Below, one piece after another: positions 1 through 12,959 of a stretch of DNA of 64,000 nt. Origin of the DNA: Megamerina dolium. Taxonomy: Eukaryota; Arthropoda; Insecta; Diptera; Megamerinidae. The DNA is taken from contig OY978525.1 in assembly GCA_963854835.1 (NCBI GenBank), positions 91,478,136 to 91,542,135 on the forward strand, given 5' to 3'. The position numbers and the translations under genes were made by a program. Each line of letters starts with the position of its first letter. Position 1 is the stretch's first letter. The notes beneath the pieces were generated by a model. It saw nothing but the letters and a program-made list of their open reading frames with translations. It searched no databases and had not been told where the DNA came from.

Positions 1-3000
1 ATTCTAAATTGAATATGATATTAACATTGACTAAATACGAACCAACGGCAAAGACAAAATTTTTGAAATTCATAGTACTAAAACAACGTTGATTTATATT
101 TTCAGTCATATTACTTCAAAAGAAATACCGTAAAAAGAAAATTTATTAAAAAATTTCCAAAGCTGCTTAAATGTCGAGAAAAAAATATGTGGAAATTAAA
201 TTTTGTGAAAGAAATCTACCGAAATCTACTTTTTGCCTTTCCATGTAGATTTTGAAAGCTAAAAATTCTGTTCTACTCGGATGAGTAATTTTCCTAACTT
301 TCTCTGAAATTAGTTTTCAAAAAGTTTTTCCGCAAGATTTTAATTATAGGTAATTTTTCGCACTCTAATATATACACCTGTACAGAAAAAAAATAAAAAT
401 ACAAAATTATAGTTGACACTGCGCTCGAATAGTCAAGTATGCATTGAATTCGTGCTTCCGTTTGCAAAGTGGAGACGAGACGGGTATGAAAAAAGTTTAT
501 ATATGTATTTGTAATCAGAATTATTATCCAAGTCGATTTAGACTTTATTCCTGTATGTTCTAACGAAAACTGCAATAAGCAATATATAAGACATGAAAAT
601 TCTACGTTGGACAAAAATTCCTTGTAATACTTGGACATATGCAGATATAGAAGTATGTATAACATGACATCTATGATAATTGAAGTTTGAATAAATATAA
701 TTGATGTACGTAATTAATATCGCTATTAATGTAAAACAGCTTTCCAACGGCACCCCAATTACCTATTTCGCCATACAAAATTGAGAGCAAATTACCTCAT
801 TAATAAGTAATTCATTTTGAATTATCATACAAATTACGAACAAATATTTACCCTCCCTAATTTTTATCGGAAATTTGTAGAAATCAGCTGACAAATCGAA
901 TAATCGAAATAATATTTTTCAAAATTGGATTTCAAAGGATTGTGTTTCGAGGAACTTTTACAACTTCAAAATAATACAGTTGCATACACCTAATACTGTA
1001 AAAATATCACTTACATCCGTTGGAAAGATTTAGCCGGTCTTTACAATAATTGCCACTACTAAAATTTACCCCATCAAGGTAGAAATAGATATTTTGAAGT
1101 GTATATAAATGTAGAGCTGCATACATATTATATATGTATATACATACACGAAGCCTACACATATGCAACATATTAATGTTTACGACTTGCCACAAATGTA
1201 TGTTAAGCTATAAAATCCCTGAACTATACACATTCCTTAAAAACCAAACATCCATCGCATCTGCTACACAACACCACAAATGTTGTCGTTGACATTTTAT
1301 CACTTAGAACTTGTTTGTTGTACACTAACAACAATAGCTATTTACGCATTTGTAGGTACTCACACAGAGTTTAGGGTATATGTGTGTTCCACAGATAAAG
1401 TCGATTTTGTTTTCGTTGTCTATTTGTTTATCTATATATTATGCTGAATCATCATGTAGTTGATTTAGTTTTATAAAACATTTAAAATCCTTTAAAGCTG
1501 ATTCTGCACTTATGCATGTCTAAGCGCAAACAAACTGTTCGTATTCAATCACAGCAATAAGAAATATGAAATAAATTATCATAAATTGACAATCAGTAAG
1601 TAGTAAATGAAATTTCATTCATAAATCCCTTTGTAGGCATAAATAAATTAATAATGACATCATTATGCTTTCATTTTATATATGGGGTAACGAAGAGAGA
1701 AGAGAAATTATTAAAAGCAATGTAAGAGAAATAATTATTTCACCCTTCATCTAATAAAAGTATGAACATTAAAATCATTTTCATTATGCATGTCATATCT
1801 TATAATCTACTTTTCAACGTAATGACGTAATGACAATAAATTCATTATAAACACCCATACGGCCTTCAATAAAGGCTCTTGATGTTGAAATCAACTTGTC
1901 TTTAGATCAATGGGATGGAGGCATTCTGATACAATGTCTCTTACAGCAGTCCGCAATGGTTAGGTTCATTAACCTTTTGTGCCTATAATCATAGATTTGA
2001 ATGCAATATTATTTACGCGAAATAATTTAAATCATAGTAATTTAGATTTACCAATCTAAATTATATTTTCAATAATTTCAATAAAAATTTTCAATAAAAA
2101 TTAAGCAGCTTCCTGCTTAACATACTTAATTGATCTCCTCTGATACTATTCCCAAATACTCCTTACTAATGCTCATCATGTCCACAATATTTTAATTCTT
2201 AAATTATTATTATTGACAGAAATTTTAAAGATTTTTCAAAATTAGTCCAGCACAATATCGAAGTTCACTAAAACCTAAACTTTCTCGGAATCACTATAAA
2301 AAATACATTACTTTTCTTTATGGTCTGTATTTCATATTAAAGTAAAAAAAGTTCAGCATAACTTAAATTATTTCTGGGAAAATTCATGTAAGAGTAAACG
2401 TACATTCACACAAATTCTTAGAACTTTTTCGCTTTAATTGCCAAAAATCGTACGTCTCTTTCTTGTTGGCATATCTCAGAGAAAAAAACTCAAGGAGCAT
2501 TAATTTGAATCATCGATGTGACTGGATTGCGATATGCCTTTCGGCTTTTACCTTTAATGAAATATTGAAATATATGCAATGACGTCACTGAAGCATTACA
2601 TATATTGTTTCTACAATTATATCTAGAAATAGATGAGTTCAAATGACAAAACAAACCATTTATTTCAGACATAATAAAAAATAAATTAAAAGCGACTTTT
2701 ATATTTTTTCACTTAATTCTTAAATCAATCATTCTTATTAAAAACAACTTTATGCAATTCTTCATAAACTCACAAGTATAGAATTGCTTAAATGCCCATT
2801 AACTAACAACACCCCCCACAAAAAAGCAATATTTTTCTAAACCATGTAGTGTATCGTATTTAGTAGAATGTCATGGAAACAACAATAAAACCGAAAACCT
2901 CGTAATCATCAGCATTGTGTTAAATGATAATTTCGCATATATAATCGTAGTGGTATTCTATTGCGTTGATGGTTATAAATACTCCAAACGACGTAAATTT

Positions 3001-3940
3001 ATATATGTATGTATACATGTATACACTCGTATTACCCGCTCGTCCTACCTCAAAAGCACCACAATGTTATTAACACTTCCCAATTGAACGTTTCCTATAA
3101 CACACAGATGATAATGCTTTATTGTCTTTTTTTTATAATATTTTCCTTCTTTTTCTTCTCTCTTAATCATGATAATGCGATCATAAAACCTGACAACCGA
3201 TAAAACTGCGTTAAAATTATATTTAAGAATGCGAATAGAAATGGCAAGCGATGGGAGTACAGCAAGTATCATATACATAACTAAATATTAAACCAAAAGT
3301 AAATAGGTATAGTACTATAGTCTTATATATGAAGCAATAACAAATGCGATTTTTCTATTAACGTACATAAAAACGCGCGTATACATATTTATACATATGT
3401 ATATACCCATATATAGTAATATGTATGTACAGAAGACACACATTGTGACGCAAATGCTTCATACAACCATAATATGAAACCTAACGAAACGACTAATAAT
3501 ACAGGATTATGTTATATACGTATGCGAAGCAACCCATCCATGATGAAATCTCAGAATAAATATATATGTATGGAAGCATACATAAATACCATACAAGCAT
3601 ATATAAGTATATAGTATATGTAGACACATTTTAATTCTATATACATATTATCCTTATAATCGTGATTCCTGCGAGTAAAGCTAAATAACAACAAAAAGAC
3701 TGCAAGTTAAATTGAAAAATACAAAGCAACAATAACAGACGCAATAACAACAAGACACAAAGGTAACAATTAAAAATTCCATAAAGCTTTTTTAATTCAT
3801 AAAATTAAGTTTAGTCGATGCGTATCAAGAAAAAGCTTTAAAGCTTTCTTTAATTGTATAAGCTACACATATGTAAACACCATCCCGTTATTTCTTCACA
3901 TACAAATTTGAAAGTTTGCACATTATCATGCTGAAAGATT
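1..3940. other. AT-rich non-coding DNA, nothing recognised
   Basis: No reading frame here resembles a protein. ORFs of up to about 120 codons are AT-rich chance frames. I see no TIRs, tRNA or transposon protein remnants. Confidence 0.6.
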
Positions 3941-3990
3941 CGCACAGCAAGTCGACAGGTGTTTCGAACAACACAGCACATAAGCACCGT

Positions 3991-4024
3991 TCAGTTGCTC
4001 AAAGGACGTGCTTGTTGAAGGTTT
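3991..4024 (+). promoter_or_regulatory. candidate core promoter: initiator plus GGACGTG downstream motif
   Basis: TCAGTTG at 3991-3997 matches the fly initiator (A+1 at 3993). GGACGTG lies at 4004-4010 (+12 to +18), a position and sequence typical of paused, TATA-less fly promoters. GGTTT at +28 to +32 is near the DPE consensus. The flanking 150 bp is less AT-rich than its surroundings. It could be the TSS of the + strand secreted protein gene 15 kb downstream, which needs an upstream non-coding exon. A second TCAGTTG lies near 4093. Inference only. Confidence 0.35.
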
Positions 4025-4099
4025 GTTTTCGTTGTCGTGTACTATTACGTGAAAGTATCCACAGTTAAAGTTTCACTTGTTCGTTCGGTTCATTCAGTT

Positions 4100-7000
4100 G
4101 TTGGTGGAGATTTATTTTTCAAATTGTACCTCGTAACGTATACGTAACGTCTTTTAACCCATAAATATAATACACATACTCGTACATACATATATTGTTT
4201 ATTGTACTATAGGACTATGATATATATATATAGAGCGTAGAGCTCTAGTGCTTCACTTTATACAGCTTAGTGTACTATACTTGAATTTCTTTTCAAGTAT
4301 TTTTGTTTGTTTGTTTGATTTACAATTCTCATTGGATATGTGTGTGTACCTTTATCTGTCTGCCTGCCTGTCTGCCAGTTAGTACGGTTTTCTATACTCG
4401 TATATTTTCTCTTTTGCATTTGATTTTGAAAGCAACAACAGTTACATCTATATGCTGTTGTTACCAACCACGAAATGAAAGCGCCTACTTTTGCATAAAT
4501 ACTTACATATACCTTAGTATAAATAGTACATTGTATATGTAAATGTATATATTTTGTCCATTTTTATTTATTTATTTAGATCATTATTTTTATTTTGCAT
4601 TTCTTCTTCCTTCAATCTCACTCCGACTGACCTGTTACGAATTTGGCTTGGCTTAATTTGTCTCTGGCAGAAAAATGTAAACTTTTTGCAACAACAGCAG
4701 TATCATTAGCAAAAGTCTTTTGATTCACACAATCACACATAAACACACATACATACGCTCATACATTGTGTAGTTGTTACTGAAAACGATTAGGAAGCGG
4801 ACGAAATCCGCACTCAGTAAATATCATCGTATAAATTCTTCTTCTCTTCCACATCAAAGGTATGTATAAGGATATGTGGTATGATTTAAGAATAAATATA
4901 TGGATGTGATAGATTTGTGTGTGTGTGTGTGAGCGTGCTAAAATATGCCTAAAGAACAATATTACGAGAACTTAGACTCTGCGCCCAAAATTGATGGTTT
5001 GGCATTTGTAGCCACTGTATACATATATTCTCGCTCAGCATCACCACTTGAGTCGAGTTCAATATAAAAGCTCGTAGTTATTGTCAAAGTTAAGATCATC
5101 TTAAAGTTATAATCGACATATGTCTCATACAAAAATCTGTCAAAAAGCTAATTCTAACTTGATGATGATTGGAACTTTGACTATAACTACGCCTAAAATC
5201 TAATCCATTACTTTCGAACGAATGTTGAGATAATATTGGCATGAAATGCCTAGTATCATTAAGACAATGTATGTAAAAAAGTCATCCATTATATTCTCCT
5301 TAAAAATGACTTTGCTTTCTAGAAGCCTGCAGAATAATTTATGACAATTCTTGTGAATTTTTATTGTGCGAACAGTAGAGTCAGATCAACATGTTGGTAG
5401 TTGTGATGCAGTTGTGTGAGAAGACAAGTCACCTTTTGTTTAAGACAGTCTGACTCCACAAAAGTTTTTGAACAAAGTTTAAAGCAGTGCCTGCTTAAAG
5501 ACGATGCTACATCGAGATACTTTAGAAGAGAAGAGATTGCAAATGATGGCCAATGATAGAGTGGGTCTAACACTTGGAGAAAGCTTGACTTTCAGTATTC
5601 CTTTGCATATTAGAAGATTTCGGTGATCACATATTTCAGACCTCGCACAACAGTTCAATTTTCAGCATCCCTCCAATACATATGTATAAAAAACTGATAC
5701 CAACAAATGGTTTTCTAATAACAACAACATTTAATTCTGAACTTTTAAGAGGTCTTTGCATATCTCCAATAAAATATAAAGCATATTATTCACTACTTGT
5801 ATGATATTTATTGAATTTTAAAAAAGTTTACATTACCCATTAGGCTTATTTAAATGTTGATGAACTAATTTTCAATGCACATGTGGCTAAAAAACTGTTG
5901 ATATTGTATACTGGAATGTATCTACGTATGTACCTTCATAAATACTTTACAAGTCATCATCAGAGTGTACTAAAAATGGCTTTATAAATATTCATGTTAT
6001 AAATTTTTCATTACTTCCTGTTTTCGTTTGCTTACAATACTAAGAAAATGGCAAAAAATACGCAATAGGAAAATTGGATTAAAGCTGACTAAAAATGTGT
6101 ATTCTTTCCCTAAAAATTTGCCACATCGTCACACTTCCTTCCTACGTATACATACATATATGACATATATGTAGCTTATACATGTATACCCGTATATCCC
6201 TCACCATACGTTTACGTTTGATAATTTCTGGATATTGTTGATTTAATTAATATTATATATGTGTATATTGTGTGTGTGTTTAAGCATAAATTGAATATTA
6301 TTAACATAATTTTACACCTTACTACATATACATAATTATATATACACTTTACAAAAGGGACACAACTCAAAGTGAATATTTTTCAAGAGAAAGTAAAACA
6401 CACATATATGCTTATATGAGCTTACAGCACTTCTTGTAGATGTATCATTATATTAAAAATGTGTTCATATGTAGCAAAAGTTATTATTAACGTGTCCTGA
6501 AAAATGTTAAATTTAATAAGTTGTGTTAGGGTGAGATTTCTATATATATGTGGCATATTGTGCGTATTAACTTATGCTACACGTTGACAGAGTAACGATG
6601 GTAGTTAATGAACGTAACATGTGTGGGAAATTCAATTTCCAACTTTGTTGCTTATTTAGTTTAGGATGTATGGAGACATTGCATCGTCGCTACTAGCATT
6701 AACGTTTTTATTTACTTGATTTTTGCATAGATTTTAAGCGAACAAAAAATAGAAACATAAATGATATTCCACCAAGTTATTCTCTTGTTTGCTTACTTAT
6801 TATGCTTTATACATATTTATGCACTCTCTCCAGCCAATATGTTGTACACGCATTTTACCGTAAGCTCATTTGAATATTTTTACATTAGCATAACTTAAGA
6901 CTTAATATGTTGCATAGTTGAGTATGAAGTCGTTAAAGATATGCTCACAGCGTAAAAATGTACATAGAAAACGTGTACATTTGTACCAGTAGCCAGCAGC

Positions 7001-7850
7001 AAGTAATATGTATGTATATACCGTGTCTATATAAAGTGGGCACAAGAGATTATGATTATGAGCACATACAGAAGGACACGACAACAAAGTCATATATGCT
7101 GTCATATATTTGTATGTGGAAAGGTAGTAACAAAATACAAATGGTGATGATGATACTGAATGCTATAGTACAGTTCTTCATGATAATAAAGTTTAAAAGC
7201 AGAAAACTACTACATATTTGTTTGTTTCACGCTCTTTGCAATAATCCGCTTATAAATTACATTATTCCTAGAATATCTATTTACATATACAGAAATATGT
7301 ATTTTATTAAAAAGAAAACTTTAACATAGCACAATTGTAATGTAATGTTGAATTTCATATTTCACAACTTTCTCCTTAAGAAGTGACAATCGAATGAAAA
7401 TATAGAATTTAATTCATCACAGTCACAGCATTTGGTTACTGAAAAGTGCCAGGGAAAACTTTTTCTTGGAAGAAAAACAAAATAAAATGAAAATTATCAC
7501 ACTCGGAGAGTTTTCATTTTTCAACAAAAATTTTACAATAGTTTGCAAAACTTCAAAATTTTTTCAATGTTATAGTAAAGTAAGAAATGTGTTCGACAAA
7601 TGTGCTTCATATTATTAACAAGATTCGAATTTTCAAGGAATGAAGAGAATATTAGGTCAGTTATTCTTCAAATTATTAATATATATTTCGATATTTTTAC
7701 AAAAATTCGATATATACATCATTTCAAGGCTAATTAGCTCTACAAATTCCAGGCAATACTCACAAGTACAAGTACAACATGTAACCAATAATTAGTAAGT
7801 AAATTTTATACATTTTGAATAGTCATTTCGAAAAATAAGTCTGAAATTAC
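4100..7850. other. AT-rich non-coding DNA with simple CA/TA runs
   Basis: It holds short (TG)n and (TA)n tracts (for example 4918-4932 and 6268-6280) and no recognisable gene. If the promoter at 3993 is real, this is probably the first part of a long 5' UTR intron. Confidence 0.5.
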
Positions 7851-7854
7851 AATC

Positions 7855-8520
7855 CTTGGTCCAGACCTCGGAAGTAATCCAAGAGTCCGGTGTCTTTTCC
7901 GGGGCGGAGACCCGATTGCAGTGAGGAAGGTATAGCAAGGTAAATCAGGAGGTTCCGTAGGGAAGTGTGCTGTCGCCCATCCTCTTCAATTTCTATCTGT
8001 CGAAACTTCTGGCATACAGCTCATCTCTTATGCGGATGATTGCACGATCCTGGCGTCGGAAACATCTCGGCGATACGCTGCGAGATCAACGAGTACTTGG
8101 TGCATGTCCAACAATTCTTCAACCCCAGATGCCTTATAAGGCAACACTATTCCAACTGTGAATAGACCGAAATCCTCAGAGTTTCCTCTGAAACTCTTGA
8201 CTTGTGCTACTCATGTTGAAAACACCATCCAAAGGTTGCACAACAATATAATAATATTCTTAAGGCTGGGGAAAAGACAAGAAGACGCTGCTCATCACCT
8301 ATAAGGCCATCGGCAGGTCAATAATCAACTACGCAAGCCACTTTGGTGAGACTAAAATTTGGGTGGAGCATCTATTTGAGCAGTTCAAATGCACCGGCTG
8401 GCTGATACAATTTCAGACCGATGCCCGCGGTGCCAACAAAGCCCGCACGACACCCGTCATCTTTTTGCATGCCCCAGAAAGCCTACTTCTGCACCGTGAA
8501 CGCACCCCCTGAAGGCTGCG
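7855..8520 (+). pseudogene. jockey-type non-LTR reverse transcriptase fragment, frameshifted
   Basis: Remnant of a non-LTR ORF2. GSVLSPILFNFYLSKL (palm motif B region) is followed after a frameshift by QLISYADDCTILAS, with the catalytic YADD at 8029-8040. Further on, in another frame, DKKTLLITYKAIGRSIINYA and the thumb-region text continue to about 8520. At least two frameshifts and a stop before the palm show it is dead. Confidence 0.8.
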
Positions 8521-8820
8521 GTTTTCATGGAGCTGGTCTTTGTGAACAAAAACAAGTCAATTAACTGACACACATACCTATTCGTGATTTCGAAATCGTT
8601 GTCTGTTACAACAACAACAACCAATAATAAGATTTCGTCGACATAATTTGATACATTTTGCATCGTGATTTGCAGCCCTGGAGGATACCGTCTTCCTGGA
8701 GCTGGTCGATGGGAACAACAACACTCAAACTGATTTACATGAATATTCGTGATTTCAAATTCATTACTGTTACAACAACAACAACATCATAAGATTTCGT
8801 ACCCCTTACGCAGTGAATTA
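8480..8820 (+). repeat. tandemly duplicated retrotransposon 3'-end segment with CAA microsatellites
   Basis: Two related segments (about 8520-8650 and 8680-8800) share ggagctggt, cattcgtgatttc-like text and an (ACA)n run followed by aagatttcgt. They look like a duplicated 3' end of the preceding non-LTR copy. Confidence 0.45.
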
Positions 8821-8934
8821 TATCTGCAGGCAATTAAGGAATCCGACACAAATTTAAATTACAATGCTAATTCTCTCTATCTTCTCTAATATTTTGAATG
8901 CCTAATTGCCATTCCATGCTAAATGCATAATTGG

Positions 8935-9666
8935 GAGTTATTAGGCTGCATTTCAAAAGGGTCAATCAGCTTTTGACCAAATTTTTACACTAAGAGGAAT
9001 ATTAGAAAAGGCCCGTGAGCACAACATGGTGACGTATCATTTCTTCATCAGTTTTATGGCCGCATACAATAGCATAATTCGAGACGAGTTATTTTTTTCC
9101 ATGGCCGAATTCAATATCCCTGATAATTTTATACGTCTAACGCGGCTTACGATGTCGACAGCAAGAAACATACCAAGAATCCGAAATTATGAATGGACTT
9201 CACCAGGGTGCTGGTTTATCTTACCTTGGTAAAAGTTATTGGGGACTCAAATTCTATACAGCATAAAGTCGGAAAAAATTTCAAAATAGGCACATGCCAT
9301 TTCGAAGTTGGGAAAGACTTTAATTATCTAGGTGTCAACATCAATAACTCCAATAACGTATATGTAATGATTAATAACAAAATCCTGGCTGCAAACCGCT
9401 GCTACCAGTTGCTAAAAAGTCGCCTTGTCGAGAGGATTATTTCTTATACTGCTTGTACGCTGATAATACCCAGCTTATTACATGGTTGCAAAACCTGGTC
9501 GCTTAGCGTGACAGACAAGCAGGAGCTTGCTTTCGAACGACAAATCCTGCGAAGAATATACGGCTACGACAACGGTGAACCACAAACTAGAGTAGCTGTA
9601 CACCTTTCCATTTGTAGTCATTACTATAACTATGCTATGAAAAAGAACCTCTTTAATTACTTTTAA
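8935..9666 (+). pseudogene. non-LTR 'endonuclease-reverse transcriptase' fragment, palm and C-terminal part
   Basis: Translation near 8955-9180 gives SAFDQIFTLRGILEKAREH and the fingers/palm text IIRDELFFSMAEFNIPDNFIRL. After a deletion that removes the YADD region, 9240-9600 reads HFEVGKDFNYLGVNINN, ANRCYQLLKSRL, LIIPSLLHGCKTWSL and FERQILRRIYG, the conserved C-terminal block of this family. Same broad family as the copies at 26.2-28.3 and 33.8-34.2 kb. Confidence 0.8.
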
Positions 9667-9976
9667 GAGAGCGTTGTCTTTAATGGGTAAGATATTCTGA
9701 GGTGAGAGACCAATCTAAAAATAGCGAGACCTTGAAAAATTTGATATGATAAAACGTAAATTTTGAGAGAATTCCATAATAGCGTTTTGCCACGATAAAT
9801 CATAAAAGTCTTTGGGAGCCCTTTCCTTTTATCTTATTGTTTATATGAAATGTACCTCGGGAGAACTACAATTTGAGTTCTATTATCAAGCTAAAAGTAC
9901 AATTAAATGAAGTTAAATTAATTTAATTTTGAACTCTATAAACAGAGCACAAATTTGAAAAATTTAGATTAGATTT

Positions 9977-10405
9977 TATGTTGTTGTTGTTCTTGTAGCA
10001 ACAAGAATACCGAAATGCTTTGTTTTCTTCCCGTTCAAAGCGTTTCCGTATTTTACTATAAGTATACTTGGTCGTGTGTTTCCGGGACGTAGATCCGTCC
10101 ATTCTTGGGAAGATTTTTTAAAACTTCCTAATCTCATATCAACATAAAAAACCGAAAACAGTTTTGAAAGTGTCGGTATAAATATGTCAAGGCCTTCGAT
10201 ACCCCGAAATTTGTGCATATGCCTAAGTTTAAAATTCTTGGTATCCACTTTTTTATTGTTGTTGTTCTTGTTGTAGCAGCAAAAAGATGGAAATGCTTTA
10301 TTTTGTTCCCGTACAAAGCATTCCCGTATTCCGTTGAGTTGAATGAACCTTGGTCGACCACGTGGTCGAGGGCTTCCGGGACGTAGACCCGTCCACTCTT
10401 CATTG
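9977..10405 (+). repeat. short interspersed repeat, two tandem copies
   Basis: Copies at about 9977-10112 and 10251-10402 each run from ttgttgttcttg through an aatgcttt...ttcccgt...aaagc...ttccgtatt block to a ttccgggacgtaga.ccgtcca end. A third copy lies inverted at 39390-39530. It has no coding content and is probably the 3' end of a retroelement. Confidence 0.55.
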
Positions 10406-10599
10406 AGTATGCCTATAACATATACTTGGATTCAGATGGACATCATTAGAACGAATACATATGTGCTTTTTGAAAATATTGGCCCATGGTTAGTATCGAC
10501 TTGTTTGACGTATATACAAAAATCTATCAAAAATTCGATTCTAACTTTATGTAGTATCCTCGAATCGGAGTTGCCGAAATAACAAATCAGAATAGTAGC

Positions 10600-11840
10600 C
10601 TGAATATTTTTTAATTATCGTAAATTAATCAGAATGCAAAAAAAAAATGCTTGAAGTTTTCAATTTTCCAATCTTTTAACTGCTTTCCAACAAATTACAA
10701 ATTTCCCTTATACGTTCCTTCACTTACATATAACAACAACATACAACGCAAATCTCATTAAAAATCACTTCAATTGCACACAAATAAACACGCATCTCCC
10801 ATGGAAACTCATACTTTCATATACACAAAATGTTATGCTTCAATTAATAATTGTTTTTGCACTGAATCACCCCTCGCCATTGCGATGTGACACAAACCTA
10901 ATCGAGCATTCAATTCGAGTACAAAAACTCTATATGAATTTTTTCTAATTGAGTTCACATTTGAGTAGCACCAGCAGCAGAATTGACGGCAGCAGCAAAA
11001 AGCAGCGATACACAGAGTATAAAGTAAATGGCATGCAACAGCTGCCATTACAGTTATTCGTATATAGGCAACAATAAGTAAACAACCCAACCAACTATAA
11101 TAACTAAAAATAACCTTTGACATAGGAAAAAGTCGAAAGAGTGGGAATTAAATAAATACCACCAAATTAGTTCACCATCTACCTTGAATATTGTGATCAA
11201 CCAACCAACGAAACCAATCAGCAACCCATGCCATAAATTAATTCAGCATTCCCTTGAAAATAACTTGTCATACGCGAATTTTCACCTTTCTACTCCCTCA
11301 GTCTCACATATACTCATACAAATGAAATGCCTTAGAGTTGGCCTAATGACATTTTATGACAAAATTAAAAGAGAATATCTATTCTTTCGTCATTTGCATA
11401 TTATGAAAATGTTGAAGGGCAGAAATAATTTCCAGTCCCAAAAGGGCGATGATTGTATTTATCATAATGATGGTGATGAACTTACTCAAGTGCATACTTT
11501 AAATGTTAAAATATTCGATTATAGGCATACAAACGTATGTAAGACTCGTAAGTGCTTAATTATAATATTTAAAATGATTACCATCAAAACATATCATATT
11601 CACTTACTTAACACATTATGTGAACTTTATGAAAATTTGATTTTCAAGTGATAAAATGAATAAAGAAATAAATGCTAACAAGGCATTTATTCAGCTCCAT
11701 AGGGATATAGTTGTTTGAAAACTAATTAAAAACGTTCCACTTTACTTGACAGAGCGAAACTGTTTATAATCTATTGTAAATAATTAGCTGAAAACTAGTT
11801 AAACATAAATATTTTCTACAGATTTTGACAAATTTAGAAA
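10600..11840. other. non-coding DNA, no recognised feature
   Basis: It contains a 155-codon + strand open frame at 11184-11651 that resembles no protein I know and has no signal, motif or splice context. I treat it as chance. Nothing else is seen. Confidence 0.4.
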
Positions 11841-11869
11841 TTCAGCACCTGCAGTTTTGCTATTTTCCA

Positions 11870-12950
11870 GCCTAGAAATGGCCTCTCTGACCTCACCCAG
11901 GTCGGTTGGTGGATTGTGGAGTTCGGGAGATCTCCTCCACTAGTGGAATTGTTCGAAGCATCTCCATTTAATAATGTGGAGAAGTGTTAAGCTCAGCATA
12001 AGCTCAGCACAGTCTGGACATCTGTAACCAGATTCCCATTTTTGTCACGACTAGAAGAAACTCTGGAATTTAAACCGCCATTTAGGCGCTCGATCTTCTA
12101 CAAGAACTTTTGAGTCTCATTCCTCTCTCTAATACTGCTCCGCACCGCTTCTGTAGGTGCCGTCTTTCTTTTCGGTAGCATCGCGACACCTCTGATCATA
12201 CCACTCATTCCTCATAGGCCGGTAAAAACTGATTATCTCCTCGGTAGCAATATTCAAGGGGGAGAGTATTCTGCATAAGCAGACTCGATAATTGAGTAGC
12301 AAAAGCATTGTGATTAAAGCTTACTAACGTCAAGTTTTCTCTTTGTGGGACTTCGTTTGTTCATTGTGACACATCAACCGGCCACGGATTGATTTCACGT
12401 CCATCATACTAGAAGCATGCCTTCCGTCGATCAATTTGGTTTTTCGTTCGTTGCTCTGAAGACAGCGACGTCGCTTTATGGATGTCGAGGTGTTGAAACC
12501 TGGTACTACTACAATTGCGGTGGTGTGGTGAAGTCGATCAGCCTCATTCCGTTATCGGAAGTGTTCTGGCGGAGGCTGAATTTTCTGACATTCGGACCGA
12601 AGGTACTTTCCTTGCCCAACCTGGCATTGAAGTTGCCAACCACGGTTTTGATATGCTGGAGTGGGCAGCGGCGGCAGCGGTCATAAACTTCTTCGAGGCA
12701 CTGAAAGAAGCTCTCTTGATATGATATTCTAGTTCATGTCAGAGGACGCTCTTTTAGAGCAGACCTGTTGCGTCCATATCATAATCTTTAGTGCGGGTTA
12801 TGGGTCCCAAACCCGGGGAACCCCCATTAGTCTTTTTGTTCAAAGATGATTGCACTAGACTCACCAGGTTATAACAATTAAATACGTGGCCTTGCGAGAA
12901 CACCACCAGACCACCTATCAATGATTACTGTCGGTTCAAATTTACAAATA
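11870..12950 (-). pseudogene. non-LTR retrotransposon 5' fragment with decayed EEP endonuclease
   Basis: Reading the - strand from about 12690 gives YDRC..., then GNFNARLGKESTFGP, KFSLRQNTSDNGMRLIDF, the start of an exonuclease-endonuclease-phosphatase domain. The catalytic-site GDFN is GNFN here. Frames break after that. The outer end (12780-12930) shares text with the outer end of the copy at 28160-28350 (for example the ggtggtgtt / acctggtgag block), so both are 5' ends of one family. Confidence 0.7.
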
Positions 12951-12959
12951 CCAAAGATG

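Noticed and set aside
6958..7329. 123-codon + strand ORF
   Set aside because: Tyr/Ile/Met-rich translation of TA-repeat-like DNA, with no protein resemblance.
11184..11651. 155-codon + strand ORF
   Set aside because: No recognisable domain, no splice or promoter context, and composition like the surrounding AT-rich DNA.
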